From contig CANQZK010000003.1 of assembly GCA_947628285.1 (NCBI GenBank), positions 1 through 35,489 on the forward strand: a DNA stretch of 35,489 nt, given 5' to 3'. The position numbers were made by a program, and so were the translations under genes. Below are positions 8,866 to 17,666 of the stretch, one piece after another. This DNA comes from an uncultured Muribaculaceae bacterium (GTDB lineage: Bacteria; Bacteroidota; Bacteroidia; Bacteroidales; Muribaculaceae). How positions within the stretch are numbered: position 1 is the stretch's first letter; every line of letters begins with the position of its first letter. The notes under the pieces are model-generated. The model ran no database searches. It was not told the DNA's origin and worked only from the letters and a program-made list of their open reading frames with translations.

Positions 8866-9873
8866 ATGAAACGTCTTTTTACAATATTGTTTGCCGCCCT
8901 GCTGACCGTTTTCGGTACGGCGGCCTCCGGGTGGATGGCTGATTCGCTCGGGGACGGTTTTGAGATGCGTTACGTCGATCAGCCCGCCGATTATGCCGGC
9001 CCGGTACGCTGCACCATAGTCCGATACCGCCCCGACGGACACCGTGTGTCCGGCACCGGCGTGCTGTACATCCACGGATACAACGACTACTTTTTCCAGG
9101 CCGAAATGGCCCGCCAATTCGCCGCCCACGGCTACGATTTCTACGCCGTGGACCTGCGCAAGTACGGTCGCTCGCTAATGCCCGGCCAGGTCATGTGTCA
9201 GGTGAGGGACATGCGCGAGTACTTTGCCGACATCGACTCCACCCTGCAGCAGATGCACCGCGACGGCGTGGACCGCATAGTCCTCTTCGGCCACTCCACC
9301 GGCGGCCTCACCGCCGCATACTACATGTCGCAGTACCCGGACCCCTCCATCCGCGCCCTGATGCTCAACAGCCCCTTCCTGGACTGGAATCAGTCAAGGT
9401 TCCAGGAAAAATTCCTTGTGCCCCTGGTGCGCACATTCCACAAAGCCTTTCCCAACAAGGTCATGAACCGCAGCGACGACCCCTCCTACTCATGGAGCCT
9501 GCTCAAAGGTCACGGCGGCGAGTGGACATATAATGTAGAGTGGAAACGTCCCTGCTCCGTGCCCGCTACCGCCTCATGGATAGCCGCAATCGACGCCGCC
9601 CAGGACGTCGTCCAGGCCGACCCCAAAATTATGGTGCCCATCCTGCTGATGCACTCCGACCGATCCTTCCGCCACGGCGATCCCGCCTCGGACTATCACT
9701 GCACCGACGCCGTCCTTGACGTGCGCGACATCGCCTTCTACGGCCGCCGCCTGGGTCCCGTCGTCACCGAGCTCACGGTCCGGGGCGGCCTCCACGACCT
9801 CATCCTCTCCGCCCCCGCCATCCGCACCGCCCTCTACACCTACATCTTCACCTGGCTCCCCCGCCACATCTGA
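8866..9873 (+). CDS. Exported alpha/beta hydrolase (S33/monoacylglycerol lipase-like)
   Basis: This 335-residue protein begins with a signal peptide (about 1-21, MKRLFTILFAALL core). The alpha/beta hydrolase fold shows the oxyanion-region motif VLYIHGYNDY (67-76), DLRKYGRS (96-103), the nucleophile elbow GHSTGG with Ser144, an acidic loop DAVLDV (281-286, D281 or D285 the likely triad acid) and a late His310 in GGLHD. These match serine hydrolases of the S33/monoacylglycerol lipase group. Substrate may be a lipid ester or small peptide; the sequence does not decide. It reads away from the GH43 operon and stands 70 nt before the efflux genes in the same direction, so co-transcription with them is possible but not shown. 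Confidence 0.85.
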   Translation: MKRLFTILFAALLTVFGTAASGWMADSLGDGFEMRYVDQPADYAGPVRCTIVRYRPDGHRVSGTGVLYIHGYNDYFFQAEMARQFAAHGYDFYAVDLRKYGRSLMPGQVMCQVRDMREYFADIDSTLQQMHRDGVDRIVLFGHSTGGLTAAYYMSQYPDPSIRALMLNSPFLDWNQSRFQEKFLVPLVRTFHKAFPNKVMNRSDDPSYSWSLLKGHGGEWTYNVEWKRPCSVPATASWIAAIDAAQDVVQADPKIMVPILLMHSDRSFRHGDPASDYHCTDAVLDVRDIAFYGRRLGPVVTELTVRGGLHDLILSAPAIRTALYTYIFTWLPRHI

Positions 9874-9943
9874 CATACGGTTTTTTTAAACATTTTTGAC
9901 GTTATGCAGGTTATTATTAGGTAAAAACCTTTCCTGTGTAACG

Positions 9944-11317
9944 ATGAAACTCAAGCAATATATTCTTGCTGCTTTGCTGCCGGGGGCGCTGGCACTCAAC
10001 GCCGGCGACCGCGATGTATTGCGCTCGCCCATGCCGGAACGATGGACCTATGACAGCGCTATGGAACAACAACTTCCGGGCGACGATCTGTGGTGGCGCT
10101 GGTTTGACGACCCTGTCCTGGATTCGCTCGTCTCGATGGCCGAAAACGCCAACTTCGACGTCCTGGCCGCCGGACACCGCATGGAGGCGGCCCGCCGCGC
10201 CATGCAGGAGGCCCGCGCGGGCTATTTCCCGGTCATTGCGGTGCAGGGGGGCTACTCGCGGCAGCGGGCTCACGGTATCTCCTTCAACAACTACGACCTG
10301 CAGGCCACGGCTTCGTGGCAAATCGACCTGTTCGGCAAGGTTACGGCCTCGGCCCGGAAGGCGAAATCGCAATACAAGGTTTCGCGGGCCGAATGGGTGG
10401 GCACGATGGTGAGCATGGCCGGGCAACTGGCTACCAACTACATACAGCTGCGCGTGTGGCAGGCCGAGCTCGATGTGGCCCGTCGGCACATCGAGCGCCA
10501 GGACACGGTGGCGGGCATAGCCAACTCGCGTTTTGAATGTGGTCTGGCGTCGAAAATCGACGTCGAGCAGGCGCGCTCCATCCTGTATTCAACCCGGGCC
10601 AGCGTCCCGCAATTGGAGACGTCAGTGCACACGGCCATCAGCGCCATAGCGCTGCTGTTGGGCGTGTATCCGTCTGATATTCAACCCATGCTGGAGCGCG
10701 AGCGGCCCCTGCCGCCGCACATCATGCCCGTATCGGCGGGCGTTCCGGCCCAACTGCTGCGCCGCCGTCCGGACGTGGCGGCTGCGGAATACAACTTAGC
10801 CGCCGCGGCCGCAGCCCTGGGCATAGCCAAGAAGGACTTCCTGCCCACGCTGACCATCGAGGGCTCCGTAGGAGTCAGCAGCGACGGCCACGGCAAGTTC
10901 TTCTCGGACCACAACCTGGCCTACTCCGTGGGTCCGACGCTGAGCTGGACCATATTCGACGGCATGGCGCGCTCGGCCCGCGTGGCTTCGGCCCGCGAGG
11001 AGATGGAGGCCCTGACCGACACATATAATTATACGGTGATGAACGCCTTCAACGAGGTGGACAACGCCCTGTACTCCTACACCAACGCCCTGCGAACGGT
11101 CAAGGAATACGAGGCCGCCCGCGATGCCTCGGCGGAGTTCTACCGGCTGTCTATCGACCTCTACACCAAGGGGTTGAGCGACTTCACCAACGTGGCCAAC
11201 GCGCAGATTGACCTGCTGAACTATTCCAACTCCGTAATCACCGCCCGCGGCGAGGCGCTGTCGGCACTCGTATCGCTCTACGAGGCATTGGGCGGCGGTT
11301 TCGGGCTTCCTGACTGA
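9944..11317 (+). CDS. RND efflux outer-membrane factor (TolC/OprM/NodT family)
   Basis: The product forms the trimeric outer-membrane channel of a tripartite efflux pump. The ATG at 9944 is preferred: it gives a normal signal peptide (MKLKQYILAALLPGALA) and a product of 457 residues, close to the family norm, whereas an in-frame TTG at 9896 adds a poor leader. Family signatures are the early DDLWWRWFDDPVLDSLV block, ATASWQIDLFGKV near residue 125, and LLRRRPDVAAAEYNLAAA in the second half. No N-terminal lipobox Cys is evident, unlike many NodT-type proteins. It is the first gene of the pump operon, followed after 31 nt by the adaptor. No convincing promoter was found in the 70 nt in front. 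Confidence 0.92.
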   Translation: MKLKQYILAALLPGALALNAGDRDVLRSPMPERWTYDSAMEQQLPGDDLWWRWFDDPVLDSLVSMAENANFDVLAAGHRMEAARRAMQEARAGYFPVIAVQGGYSRQRAHGISFNNYDLQATASWQIDLFGKVTASARKAKSQYKVSRAEWVGTMVSMAGQLATNYIQLRVWQAELDVARRHIERQDTVAGIANSRFECGLASKIDVEQARSILYSTRASVPQLETSVHTAISAIALLLGVYPSDIQPMLERERPLPPHIMPVSAGVPAQLLRRRPDVAAAEYNLAAAAAALGIAKKDFLPTLTIEGSVGVSSDGHGKFFSDHNLAYSVGPTLSWTIFDGMARSARVASAREEMEALTDTYNYTVMNAFNEVDNALYSYTNALRTVKEYEAARDASAEFYRLSIDLYTKGLSDFTNVANAQIDLLNYSNSVITARGEALSALVSLYEALGGGFGLPD

Positions 11318-11348
11318 CCTTTAAACCTTACTCAACATATAGAACAAG

Positions 11349-12473
11349 ATGGACGCACGTAACATATTCATCATCAGCCTGCTGACGGCCGCGACTGCCG
11401 CCTGCGGCCACCGCGACAAGGCCGCCCAAGGCCCCAACGCCGCGGAAGCCATGCCCGTGCAGGTGTCCGAGGTGGTCACCGACTCGGTAACTCTGTACAA
11501 GGACTATCCGGCCACGTTCGAGGCCGACCGCACCATCGACGTACTGGCGCAGGTCAACGGCACAATCCTGACCATGAACTTCAACGGCGGCGAGTTTGTG
11601 CGCCGCGGCCAGGTGCTTTTCACCATCGACCCCACCACCTATGCCAACGCCGTCAGTGAGGCCGAGGCCGCACTGGCCGAGGCCCGCAGCCAGAACAAGT
11701 TCGCCGAGCAGCACTACAACGCCCTGTTGGCGGCGTCGAAGAGCAACGCCGTATCGCAGATGGAGGTGGAGCAGGGCCTGGCCACGCGCGACCAGAGCCG
11801 CGCCGCAATCCGCAACGCCGAGGCACAGCTGTCCACAGCCCGCAAGCAGCTGAGTTACTGCACGGTAACGGCGCCATGCGACGGCCATATATCCATCAAC
11901 GAGAAATCGCGTGGCGCCTATGTGGCCGGCGAGGGGGCACCCGTCAAATTGGCCACGGTTTATGACGACGCCACGCTGTTGGCCAACTTCTCGATTGAGG
12001 ACGCATCCTTCCAGCGCTCGTTCCTGAACGAGAACAACCGCTCTATGCTGGACTACACGGCCATCCCGCTGACCTTCGCCGAGAAGCTGCCCCATACCTA
12101 CACGGGCGACCTCACCTACATGGCCCCCAACGTAGAGGAATCCACCGGTACCATGCACCTGCAGGCACTCGTAAAGAACCCCTACAATGAACTCAAATCC
12201 GGCATGTACCTGACCGTGCGCCTGCCCTACATGGTTGAGCCCCGCGCCTGTCTGGTGCGCGACGCTTCCATAGCCACCGACCAGCTTGGCAAATACGTCT
12301 ACCTGGTCAACGACTCAAACAAGGTGGCCTACACGCCCGTCAAGGTGGGCGACCTGGTGTCCGACACCATGCGCGTAGTCACGCAGGGCATCAGGCCCGG
12401 CGACCGCTACGTCACGGCCGCGCTGCTTAAAGTGCGCGACGGCATGACGGTCAAACCATTCACTTCCAAATAA
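11349..12473 (+). CDS. RND efflux periplasmic adaptor (AcrA/MexA-like membrane fusion protein)
   Basis: This 374-residue adaptor bridges the inner-membrane pump and the outer-membrane channel. The N-terminus has a hydrophobic stretch ending in TAAC (Cys19), consistent with a lipoprotein though the lipobox is not ideal. The body follows family order: a beta-barrel/lipoyl half (VLAQVNGTILTMNFNGGEFV, about 60-80), an alpha-helical hairpin rich in Ala/Glu/Gln (about 95-165), the second lipoyl half (YCTVTAPCDGHI, about 172-183) and a membrane-proximal domain with VGDLVSDTMRV...GIRPGDRYV near the end. It lies between the channel and permease genes with gaps of 31 and 12 nt, so translation is likely coupled. 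Confidence 0.95.
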   Translation: MDARNIFIISLLTAATAACGHRDKAAQGPNAAEAMPVQVSEVVTDSVTLYKDYPATFEADRTIDVLAQVNGTILTMNFNGGEFVRRGQVLFTIDPTTYANAVSEAEAALAEARSQNKFAEQHYNALLAASKSNAVSQMEVEQGLATRDQSRAAIRNAEAQLSTARKQLSYCTVTAPCDGHISINEKSRGAYVAGEGAPVKLATVYDDATLLANFSIEDASFQRSFLNENNRSMLDYTAIPLTFAEKLPHTYTGDLTYMAPNVEESTGTMHLQALVKNPYNELKSGMYLTVRLPYMVEPRACLVRDASIATDQLGKYVYLVNDSNKVAYTPVKVGDLVSDTMRVVTQGIRPGDRYVTAALLKVRDGMTVKPFTSK

Positions 12474-12485
12474 ATACACGGCGCC

Positions 12486-15400
12486 ATGTTCTCAAGATTC
12501 TTCGTCGAACGACCAATTTTCGCCATAGTCATAGCTGTGGCGATGGTGCTGGCCGGGGCATTGACTTTCAACAGCCTGCCCATAGCCCAGTACCCGGACA
12601 TCACGCCCCCGACGGTGATGGTGGCGGCCTCTTATCCCGGTGCCGACGCACAGACCGTGGCCGAGACCGTGGGCGTGCCCATCGAACAGCAGATCAACGG
12701 TGTGGAAGGCATGATGTACATGAGCAGTTCGTCAGGCTCGGACGGTTCGTATCAGCTGACCATCACCTTTGAGGAAGGCACCGACCTGGACGACGCCACC
12801 GTAAAGGTGCAGAACCGCATCAGCGAAGCCGAACCCGGCCTGCCCACCATTGTGCGCCAGGAGGGCGTGACGGTGCGCTCCGAGGCGTCGAACTACGTCA
12901 TGATGGTAGCCCTGAACAGCAACGACCCCAAGCGCTACGACGCCCTCTACCTGACCAACTACGCCAATATCAACCTGATAGACGAGCTGTCGCGCGTCGA
13001 GGGTGTGGGCAGCGTCATGGCTTTCGGCGGCGGCGACTACAGTATGCGCGTGTGGCTCGACCCGGCCAAGATGCGCCAACGCAACATTTCCATCGACGAC
13101 ATCCGCCAGGCCATATCGTCGCAGAACATCCAGGTTTCAGCCGGCAGTGTGGGCGCCAACCCATCGCCCTCGGACGAGCAGTTCACCTTCACGCTGACAT
13201 CGCAGGGCCGCCTGACCACGCCCGAGCAGTTCGGCGAGATAGTGTTGCGTGCCGGCGATGCCTACGGTAACGGCATCCTGCGCCTGCGCGACGTGGCCCG
13301 CATCGACCTCGGCGCCAACTCGTACAGCCAGGTGGCCCGCGTCAACGACCAGCAGGCCGCCATGATAGGCATCAGCCAACGCCCCGGCGCCAACGCCATA
13401 GAGGTGGCCAAGGGCTGCCGCGCCAAGCTGGAGGAGCTGAAGGAGTACTTCCCGCCGGGCGTCAGCTACGACGTCATGCTGGACACCACCTCGTTTGTGG
13501 ACGAATCCATCCAGGAACTGCTGATTACGTTCCTGGAGACGACGCTCATCGTCATGCTGGTAATCCTGATATTCCTGCAGAACTGGCGCGCCGTCATCAT
13601 CCCCATGCTCACCATCCCCGTATCGCTCATCGCCACGCTGGCGGTGATGAAATGGCTGGGATTCACGCTTAACACGCTGACTCTGTTCGGTTTGGTGCTG
13701 GCCATCGCCATAGTGGTCGATGATGCCATAGTGGTGGTGGAGGACTGCTCGCGCCTGCTCAACGAGGGCAAACTAAACGCCCGCCAGGCCGCCGAAAGGG
13801 CCATGATAGAGCTTCAGGGCCCGGTCATCGGCGAGGTGCTGGTGCTGCTGTCCGTCTTCCTGCCCACGGCGCTTGTCAGCGGCATTACCGGCCAGCTGTA
13901 CAAGCAGTTCGCGCTCACCATCGCAGTTTCGACGGCCTTCTCGGGCTTCAACGCGCTGACGTTCACGCCGGCCATGTGCGCCCTGTTCCTGAAACCGAAC
14001 AAGCCGACGCGCTTCTTCCTCTACCGCTGGTGGAACAAGGGCTTCGGCGCCGCTACCGAGCTGTATATGAAGATAGTAGGCAAGTTCCTGCGCCGCCCCG
14101 CCGTGGCCATCCTCGCCTATCTGATTCTGACCGGGCTGGCCTTCTGGGGCTTCCTGAAGTGGCCGACAAGCTACATCCCGGAGGAGGATATGGGCTACTT
14201 CATAACCTCGGTCGAACTGCCCGTGGGCGCGTCGCTGGACCGCACCGATCGCATCGTGTCCGAATTCTCGCACGAACTACTCAAACTACCTGAAGTCAAG
14301 GACGTTATGGGCGTCAGCGGCATGTCCTTCATGGGCGGCGGCGCCACCACCAACATGGGCGGCCTGTTCGTCATCCTCAAACCCTGGAAGGACCGCAAGA
14401 GCAAGGCCGAGCACGTCAACGCCGTCATGGCCAAGGCCGATGAGATAGGCGCCCGCATGCAGGAACCCGTCATCTTCTCGCTCAACCCGCCGGCCATCCC
14501 CGGCCTGGGCATGTCATCGGGGCTGGAGATGCAATTACTTGACATCAAGGACCTTGGCGCCGGACAGATGACCGAGGCGCTGCATGCCGTGCAGGCCGCC
14601 GCCGAAAAGGACCCGCGCATAGCCTCCGTATCGTCGCTCTACCAGGGCGAGGTGCCCCAGTACTCAATCGACATAGACCGCGACCGTGCCAAGCTGCAAG
14701 GACTGGCGCTCTCGGACATCTACTCGACGCTGGCGGCCTTCATGGGCGGCTCGTATATCAATGATTTTGTGGAGTTCGGGCGTGTGTATCAGGTAAATGT
14801 GGCCGCCGACGGGGCCGCCCGCAGCCGCATCGACGACGTGCTGAAGCTGACCGTGCGCAACTCTTCGGGGCAGATGGTGCCCTTCTCCACCTTCGCCACT
14901 GTCAAGCCCTCCATGGGCCAGTCGTCCGTGAGCCGTTACAACATGTACAACACCGCCGCCCTGACGGCCACGCCGGCCCACGGCGTCAGCTCGGCGCAGG
15001 GTATCGAGGCCATGGAGGAGATTGTGCATCAGACACTTGGCGACAACTACGGCTACGCCTGGACCGGCGAAGCCTATCAGGAGACGCAGTCAGGCACGAC
15101 GGTCACCTTCGTGCTCATCCTGGCCGTCATCGTCACCCTGTTGGTACTTGCAGCGCAGTATGAGAGCCTGACCGACCCGTTTGCCGTCGTAATAGCCATG
15201 CCTACAGCCATTTTGGGCACGATTGTGGGCTGCATATTCATGGGCCAGAGCATCAGCATCTACACCCAGATAGGCATCATATTGCTGTTGGGACTCTCGG
15301 CCAAGAACGCCATCTTGATTGTGGAATACGCGATGGACTACCGTCGCGCCGGCGAGGACATCCGCCAGTCGGCCATCGACGCCGGCCGTGTCCGCTTCCG

Positions 15401-15650
15401 CCCCATCATGATGACGGCGCTGGCCTTCGTGTTCGGCGTCATGCCCATGCTGTTTGCCACGGGTGCCGGAGCGGCCTCGCGCGTAGCCCTGGGCACGGCC
15501 GTAGTCTTCGGTATGGCCATCAACGCAATCGTAGGCACGCTGTTCGTCCCCAACTTCTGGGAGCTGTGCCAGCGCTTCAACGAGAAATATCTGAACAAGT
15601 TCTTCCACTCCGCCAAGGGTCTCGACGCCTCTGACGACAAAGGCGTTTAG
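12486..15650 (+). CDS. RND efflux permease, HAE1 family (AcrB/MexB-like)
   Basis: The 1054-residue product is full length for a hydrophobe/amphiphile efflux-1 pump, with 12 expected membrane helices and two large periplasmic loops. It opens with FFVERPIFAIVIAVAMVLAG and PIAQYPDITPP, both typical. The proton-relay acidic pair in helix 4 is intact: D412 and D413 in IAIVVDDAIVVVED. The second half repeats the fold, with LSAKNAILIVEYA and RFRPIMMTALAF near the C-terminus. It exports drugs, bile salts or similar amphiphiles using the proton gradient; the exact substrate cannot be read. It ends 17 nt from the stop codon of the convergent TPR regulator, with no clear terminator between them. Confidence 0.96.
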   Translation: MFSRFFVERPIFAIVIAVAMVLAGALTFNSLPIAQYPDITPPTVMVAASYPGADAQTVAETVGVPIEQQINGVEGMMYMSSSSGSDGSYQLTITFEEGTDLDDATVKVQNRISEAEPGLPTIVRQEGVTVRSEASNYVMMVALNSNDPKRYDALYLTNYANINLIDELSRVEGVGSVMAFGGGDYSMRVWLDPAKMRQRNISIDDIRQAISSQNIQVSAGSVGANPSPSDEQFTFTLTSQGRLTTPEQFGEIVLRAGDAYGNGILRLRDVARIDLGANSYSQVARVNDQQAAMIGISQRPGANAIEVAKGCRAKLEELKEYFPPGVSYDVMLDTTSFVDESIQELLITFLETTLIVMLVILIFLQNWRAVIIPMLTIPVSLIATLAVMKWLGFTLNTLTLFGLVLAIAIVVDDAIVVVEDCSRLLNEGKLNARQAAERAMIELQGPVIGEVLVLLSVFLPTALVSGITGQLYKQFALTIAVSTAFSGFNALTFTPAMCALFLKPNKPTRFFLYRWWNKGFGAATELYMKIVGKFLRRPAVAILAYLILTGLAFWGFLKWPTSYIPEEDMGYFITSVELPVGASLDRTDRIVSEFSHELLKLPEVKDVMGVSGMSFMGGGATTNMGGLFVILKPWKDRKSKAEHVNAVMAKADEIGARMQEPVIFSLNPPAIPGLGMSSGLEMQLLDIKDLGAGQMTEALHAVQAAAEKDPRIASVSSLYQGEVPQYSIDIDRDRAKLQGLALSDIYSTLAAFMGGSYINDFVEFGRVYQVNVAADGAARSRIDDVLKLTVRNSSGQMVPFSTFATVKPSMGQSSVSRYNMYNTAALTATPAHGVSSAQGIEAMEEIVHQTLGDNYGYAWTGEAYQETQSGTTVTFVLILAVIVTLLVLAAQYESLTDPFAVVIAMPTAILGTIVGCIFMGQSISIYTQIGIILLLGLSAKNAILIVEYAMDYRRAGEDIRQSAIDAGRVRFRPIMMTALAFVFGVMPMLFATGAGAASRVALGTAVVFGMAINAIVGTLFVPNFWELCQRFNEKYLNKFFHSAKGLDASDDKGV

Positions 15651-15667
15651 GCCCGAAAAGGCGGGAA

Positions 15668-17374
15668 TCAGAGTTTGCGCAAGAAGTCTTCGAGGTCGGC
15701 ATTGAGGTCCAGCCCGAGCTTCTTGCGCAGACGGTTTCTGGCCGACTCAACGCTGCGCACCTCACGGCCGGTATGCGCGGCTATCTCCCTGGTAGACATG
15801 CCCAAATAGAGGAAACCGCACAGGCGGCGATCGCGCAACGTCAGCGTGGGGAAGCGTTCCTCCAAAGCGCGGTAGAAGTCGGGGTGCACCTCGCCCATGG
15901 ACAGGGTGAACTCATCCGTGACGCCCTCGGCTATGCCGTTGAGCTTCGCCAGGAGATGACGCGCACGGACGCCTTGGTCAGACTTGAAAGTGCTGTCAGC
16001 CAACACCTCGCGCATCTCCTCGCAGACACCCGTCAGGCCCTCGCGGGTCTTGATTCTGTCCAACGACTCGGCCATGAGGCGGCGGCGCAGGCCGTCGGCC
16101 GTGTCGGCAAGGCGCTGTATCTCGGCCTCGGACGCGTGGCGCCGACGTCTGTATATCAGCAGTATAGCCACGAGCGCAACAAGCAGCAGAGCCGCCACGA
16201 TAATGGCGATGATGCCGACGGTCGATGACACGGCCGACGATGTCGCTGCCGTCTGCCCCAGGCTGGCGCGCGTCTCCCACTCCACCAGTCGCTGGCGGTT
16301 CTCGCAGTTTCGCAGCGAATCATCCAATTCGACCGACCGCATAAGCAACTCAACGGCCTCACGGTCACGGTCTTCCGCGGCGTAAGAGTGGGCCAACGCC
16401 TTGAGCGAGCGGTTCTCGCTGGGGTGCAGGTCGGATGAACGCGAGAGGTCCAGCGCGCGGCGGGCGTAAATCACAGCCGAATCGGGCATCCCCTTGGCGA
16501 TAAAACATTCACTGTAAGCCTGATAGGCTTCGATAATTCCGGGCACGAAGTTGATGCGCCGCATGTTGGCAAGGGCGTTCTCCAGATAGCTCGATGCAAT
16601 GTCGAGCTGGCCGCGTTCCGTGTACAGGCCGCCCAGAAAGATGTGCGAGGTGTAGAAGTACTGAGGGTTACGCGACGCATCGGCATACTGCATGCCGCGC
16701 AGCGAGGTGTCGAGCGCCTTCTTATTGTCGCCGCTCTGGTGGTACAGCTCGGCCAAGTTGCTGTAATTTAGGTAGATTTCGTCGTTGCAATGGCGGCGCA
16801 GATTGATATCTAACGCCCGGCGGTAGTACTGCTCGGCCTTGTCAAAGTGGCCGCTGGTATGGTACAGTACGGCTATGTTGTTGAGCAGCATGGCCTTGCG
16901 GTCGTCAAAGATGGTGTCGCGGGCCAGGTCCAGGCCGCGCGAATAGTAGTCAAGGCCTATGCCGGGCATACCCGTCTCGGCGTGTGCCGCGCCCAGGCAT
17001 ACATAGGTGACGATGAGCATCCGGCGGTCGCGCAGCTCGTCGCTGCCGCTCCGCGCCAGGATATCCTCAACGCCGCTCAGCAGCTCAATAGCGTCCATGT
17101 GGCGGCCGCTTGACAGCAGCTCGCGCGCCAGCATGTGTACGTATCTGTAAACGGAATCAGCCGTGGCATCGTCCTCCGCCACCACGTCGCCGAGCTTCGC
17201 GGCAAACCGCCGGCCGGTTTCTGTGGTGTCGCGGGCGACGAAATCGGAGGCATAGTCGCGCACGGCATTCTCGTCGGCGTATCGGCCGTCGCTGCCGCAG
17301 GCCGCGGTCAGTACCATCAGGACCGGACAAATTGCCGCTCCGAACAGCCGGATTATATAGTCGGATAGCTTCAA
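15668..17374 (-). CDS. TPR-containing, membrane-spanning LuxR-type HTH regulator
   Basis: This 568-residue protein has an N-terminal hydrophobic segment ending in TAAC (Cys26, possible lipoprotein or uncleaved anchor), TPR repeats over about 70-350 (for example MLLNNIAVLYHTSGHFDKAEQYY..AL), a transmembrane helix (about 386-408) followed by RRRR, a short coiled coil (about 413-440) and a C-terminal LuxR-type helix-turn-helix (about 505-568: RFPTLTLRDRRLC, then LGMSTREIAAHTGREVRSVES). The layout puts TPRs in the periplasm and the DNA-binding domain in the cytoplasm, as in many Bacteroidota regulators of unknown signal. It has its own promoter, reads away from the Omp28 operon and converges on the pump. 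The shared upstream region suggests it controls itself and the Omp28 operon. Confidence 0.88.
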   Translation of the reverse strand: MKLSDYIIRLFGAAICPVLMVLTAACGSDGRYADENAVRDYASDFVARDTTETGRRFAAKLGDVVAEDDATADSVYRYVHMLARELLSSGRHMDAIELLSGVEDILARSGSDELRDRRMLIVTYVCLGAAHAETGMPGIGLDYYSRGLDLARDTIFDDRKAMLLNNIAVLYHTSGHFDKAEQYYRRALDINLRRHCNDEIYLNYSNLAELYHQSGDNKKALDTSLRGMQYADASRNPQYFYTSHIFLGGLYTERGQLDIASSYLENALANMRRINFVPGIIEAYQAYSECFIAKGMPDSAVIYARRALDLSRSSDLHPSENRSLKALAHSYAAEDRDREAVELLMRSVELDDSLRNCENRQRLVEWETRASLGQTAATSSAVSSTVGIIAIIVAALLLVALVAILLIYRRRRHASEAEIQRLADTADGLRRRLMAESLDRIKTREGLTGVCEEMREVLADSTFKSDQGVRARHLLAKLNGIAEGVTDEFTLSMGEVHPDFYRALEERFPTLTLRDRRLCGFLYLGMSTREIAAHTGREVRSVESARNRLRKKLGLDLNADLEDFLRKL

Positions 17375-17395
17375 ACGATAGCAGATTTATACCGA

Positions 17396-17427
17396 CAAAG
17401 GTAGCAAACTATTCCGAAACCGCCAAA
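17396..17427 (-). promoter_or_regulatory. Bacteroidota-type promoter of the TPR/LuxR regulator gene
   Basis: On the minus strand TTTG (17427-17424) and TACCTTTG (17403-17396) are separated by exactly 20 bp, matching the -33/-7 consensus TTTG/TAnnTTTG. Transcription should start near 17390, leaving a leader of about 16 nt before the ATG at 17374. Confidence 0.75.
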
Positions 17428-17486
17428 AATCCGTCGCAAAAAGCAATTTTCAGCAAAGAAATTTTCAAAAATTTTTAAGTTTTAAA

Positions 17487-17498
17487 ATATTGCAATAT
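17487..17498. promoter_or_regulatory. Perfect 12-bp AT-rich palindrome, possible operator
   Basis: ATATTGCAATAT is perfectly self-complementary and lies between the two divergent promoters, in a region of very high A+T. Palindromes of this length can occur by chance in such sequence, so operator function is a guess. Confidence 0.35.
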
Positions 17499-17529
17499 AA
17501 ATAATTAAAAATTTTGCCGTAGTATTTTG

Positions 17530-17545
17530 CAGCTCGGCCGGGCTG
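17530..17545. promoter_or_regulatory. GC-rich imperfect 16-bp palindrome, possible activator site
   Basis: CAGCTCGG/CCGGGCTG is palindromic except for one G-T type mismatch. It is a GC island in an otherwise AT-rich gap and is centred about 72 bp upstream of the predicted start of the Omp28 operon, a typical distance for an activator that works from upstream of the promoter. Confidence 0.4.
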
Positions 17546-17571
17546 TGAGGTAGTGATTTATAACATATTTT

Positions 17572-17603
17572 TTTGGAACGGTAATACCATTTGTATATCT
17601 TTG
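17572..17603 (+). promoter_or_regulatory. Bacteroidota-type promoter of the Omp28 operon
   Basis: TTTG at 17572-17575 and TATCTTTG at 17596-17603 are separated by 20 bp, a full match to the -33/-7 consensus. The start should be near 17610, giving a leader of about 57 nt before the ATG at 17667. Confidence 0.78.
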
Positions 17604-17666
17604 CGATACCAACGTTAACATTTTTCCATAGAATCAACCGATTTTTAACACACAACAGCTTCATCT

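Noticed and set aside
9896-9943. N-terminal extension of the outer-membrane factor from a TTG
   Set aside because: It would place a Cys-containing, poorly hydrophobic leader before an already complete signal peptide beginning at the ATG 9944.
15651-15667. Possible terminator between the efflux permease and the convergent regulator
   Set aside because: Only a 4-bp CCCG/CGGG pairing is possible and no T-run follows; the 17-nt gap is too short for a usual terminator.
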